Positions 15,136 to 16,433 of a stretch of 16,433 nt of DNA are shown here, piece by piece. The stretch's first letter is position 1, and the number at the start of each line of letters is the position of its first letter. Source of the stretch: Actinobacteria bacterium UBA5182 (lineage in GTDB: Bacteria > Actinomycetota > UBA4738); contig DHWM01000091.1 in the NCBI GenBank assembly GCA_002413185.1, forward strand, positions 1 to 16,433. Direction: 5' to 3'. The notes beneath the pieces are model-generated. The model was not told where the DNA came from, did no database searches, and saw only the letters and a list, made by a program, of their open reading frames with translations. Position numbers and translations under genes: made by a program.

Positions 15136-16056
15136 GTGATCGCCCGCTTCTCGGTGGTAATCCCCAGCTACCGTCGGTCCGCCATGCTTCGGCGTGTCCT
15201 GCCCTCCTATCTCGCCGTGCGTGCCGACGAGATCCTCGTGGTCGATGACGGGTCGGGGCCGCCGCACGACGCCATTCTGGCTGAGCTCGAGGCAGCGGCG
15301 CCGCCCGTTCGCGTGGTCCGGCTTCCGCGGCATGTTGGCCTGCCGGCGGCCAGGAACGCGGGCGTGGACGCGACCGAGGGGGAATGGATCGTCTTCGGCG
15401 AGGACGACGTGTGGTTCCTTCCCGACTACCCCTCGACGCTCATCGAGCACGCCGAGCTGGCCGGGGCCCGGGCAGCCGCGGGGGTCGTTCCGCTCGTTCA
15501 TCCGGCGCTCCTGGACGGGCCCCGGGAGCGCCTGGAGGCCGCCATTCGGGCGGGGTCGACGCCCCACCGTCCGCACGACGCGTTCCTGGGCGCCTCGTGG
15601 CCGGTCGAGCTCCTCGGGACCGGAGACGTCGTCACGCCGCTCCTCACGGCGACGGCCGCCGTGCATCGTTCGGTCTTCCAGGAGGTTCGCTACGACCCCG
15701 GTTACCGGGGCAACGCGTTGCGCGAAGAGACGGATTTCTTCCTCTCCTGCTCCGAACGCGGCATCCGAACGATCCACTGTCCGCACGCGTCGGCCGGTCA
15801 TCTGAAGGAGCACGCCCGGGCGGCGCCGGGCGGGTCGTGGGCGATGGGGCCGTCGCGGTACGCGTGGCAGATGGCCGCCAACAACTGGCGGCTGCTGCGG
15901 AAGCACAACACCACGATCGGCGCGGCCCGCCGGGCGGCGGGTCGTTCGGCGAGCCCTGTGGTCATCCAGGCCGGGTTCCTCCTCGGGATGCTCGGGCGGA
16001 TCCGGCCGCGCCGGCCCCAGGGGCCTTCCGAAGGAGGAGCACGCAGTTCCACATGA
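15136..16056 (+). CDS. GT2 family glycosyltransferase
   Basis: A 306-residue cytoplasmic GT-A glycosyltransferase. It begins FSVVIPSYRR, then has ILVVDDGS (residues 33-40, nucleotide binding), GLPAARNAGVDATEGEWIVF (about 68-87) and GEDDVWFLP at about 88-96, which supplies the metal-binding acidic cluster. REETDFFLS (about 186-194) fits the catalytic-base region of GT2 enzymes. The C-terminal part has a basic MAANNWRLLRKHN segment, with a hydrophobic stretch after it that may touch the membrane. It would transfer a sugar from a nucleotide donor, probably onto a lipid-linked intermediate of the envelope pathway; donor and acceptor are unknown. GTG 15136 is chosen because the fold starts there; the frame runs upstream to 14833 only as an antisense shadow of the acyltransferase gene. 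Its last 95 bp overlap the opposite-strand methyltransferase gene. Confidence 0.87.
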   Translation: MIARFSVVIPSYRRSAMLRRVLPSYLAVRADEILVVDDGSGPPHDAILAELEAAAPPVRVVRLPRHVGLPAARNAGVDATEGEWIVFGEDDVWFLPDYPSTLIEHAELAGARAAAGVVPLVHPALLDGPRERLEAAIRAGSTPHRPHDAFLGASWPVELLGTGDVVTPLLTATAAVHRSVFQEVRYDPGYRGNALREETDFFLSCSERGIRTIHCPHASAGHLKEHARAAPGGSWAMGPSRYAWQMAANNWRLLRKHNTTIGAARRAAGRSASPVVIQAGFLLGMLGRIRPRRPQGPSEGGARSST

Positions 16057-16433
16057 GCGTGTCCCCAAGCAGCGGGACGTATCGCACGACCCGCAGCGCG
16101 GGCCAATATCGGGGCGCCATGTCCACGAGCTCCAGGTCTCCCCGGTCCCGGATCAGAGTCAGCACGTCTTTCGAATGCCGAACGAACAACGTCCGCCCCG
16201 GAACGTTCCACGGCGGATCGTGCCGCCGCACGGCCCGGTAGGCTCGCAGTCCGGCCCTCGGTCCCAGGTAGTGGAACGGGCTCATCTCGTGACCGCCCAG
16301 AGGCGACAGCCACGTCGTCCACGAGAGGTAGAGGAACCCGCCGGGTCGAACCACGCGGGCCAGCTCTCCGATCATGGCCGCCCCGTCCGTGACGTGCTCG
16401 AGGACGTTCGAGGTCACCGCTCCGTCGAACGCC
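15962..16433 (-). CDS. Class I SAM-dependent methyltransferase, C-terminal part (5' end outside window)
   Basis: The last 156 codons of a gene that enters from the right edge in frame. The visible part starts at motif II, AFDGAVTSNVLEHV, followed by ELARVVRPGGFLYLSW; both are standard for Methyltransf_11/23 enzymes, so the SAM-binding motif I lies beyond the window. A GTG at 16417 is inside the domain and not the start. The region after it (PLGGHEMSPFHYLGP, then WNVPGRTLFVRHSKDVL) resembles methyltransferases found in surface polysaccharide loci, where they often modify sugars. After WNCVLLLRK comes a low-complexity Ala/Gly/Arg tail of about 20 residues that lies within the 95-bp overlap with the GT2 gene. 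Substrate unknown. Confidence 0.85.
   Translation of the reverse strand, partial: AFDGAVTSNVLEHVTDGAAMIGELARVVRPGGFLYLSWTTWLSPLGGHEMSPFHYLGPRAGLRAYRAVRRHDPPWNVPGRTLFVRHSKDVLTLIRDRGDLELVDMAPRYWPALRVVRYVPLLGDTLMWNCVLLLRKAPGAGAAGSARASRGGTRPG

Noticed and set aside
1..16433. CRISPR arrays, tRNA, rRNA, insertion sequences, integrases, toxin-antitoxin pairs
   Set aside because: I looked for regular short repeats, tRNA-like cloverleafs, terminal inverted repeats and transposase or integrase motifs, and saw none.

Overview
The window is a dense, high-GC stretch (codon third positions mostly G or C, frequent GTG and TTG starts) that reads like a chromosome segment of an actinobacterium. The strongest lineage clue is a large AftD-type arabinofuranosyltransferase homologue; the other proteins also look like actinobacterial envelope families. 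I cannot name genus or class from this sequence alone, and a deep-branching lineage is possible. There is no rRNA, tRNA, CRISPR array, insertion sequence or phage gene that I can see, and no gene-free stretch longer than about 225 bases.

Layout, left to right: the 3' end of asd (aspartate-semialdehyde dehydrogenase, +). Then a minus-strand run, read from 4222 down to 377: a GT-C-fold membrane glycosyltransferase, a DppA-like M55 D-aminopeptidase, a class I methyltransferase, and a membrane-anchored or secreted protein whose frame is interrupted by an in-frame TGA. A 192-base divergent spacer follows, with a perfect 8-bp inverted repeat. Next is a lone plus-strand methyltransferase, whose 3' end overlaps a minus-strand tandem pair of paralogous GT-C-like membrane proteins (8985 down to 5088). 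A second divergent spacer leads into a tightly coupled plus-strand trio: a left-handed beta-helix acetyltransferase, the 1274-residue AftD-like protein, and a small membrane protein. The window closes with a minus-strand condensation-fold acyltransferase-like protein, a plus-strand GT2 glycosyltransferase, and a partial minus-strand methyltransferase cut by the window end.

Taken together, this looks like a locus for building and decorating a cell-envelope glycan or glycolipid. It has three kinds of membrane GT-C proteins that would use polyprenyl-linked sugars outside the membrane, a cytoplasmic GT2 enzyme, an O-acyltransferase of the hexapeptide type, a second possible acyltransferase, and three SAM methyltransferases that could modify sugars. 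The glycan itself cannot be deduced. No flippase, ABC exporter, polymerase or nucleotide-sugar synthesis gene lies in the window, so the locus probably continues past the right edge.

The architecture is notable for repeated strand switching. All four convergent junctions are nearly touching or overlapping (13-bp gap, 17-bp, 4-bp and 95-bp overlaps), with no U-tract terminator at any of them. Internally the gene runs are tightly packed: ATGA, GTGA and TTGA stop/start overlaps occur inside the operons.
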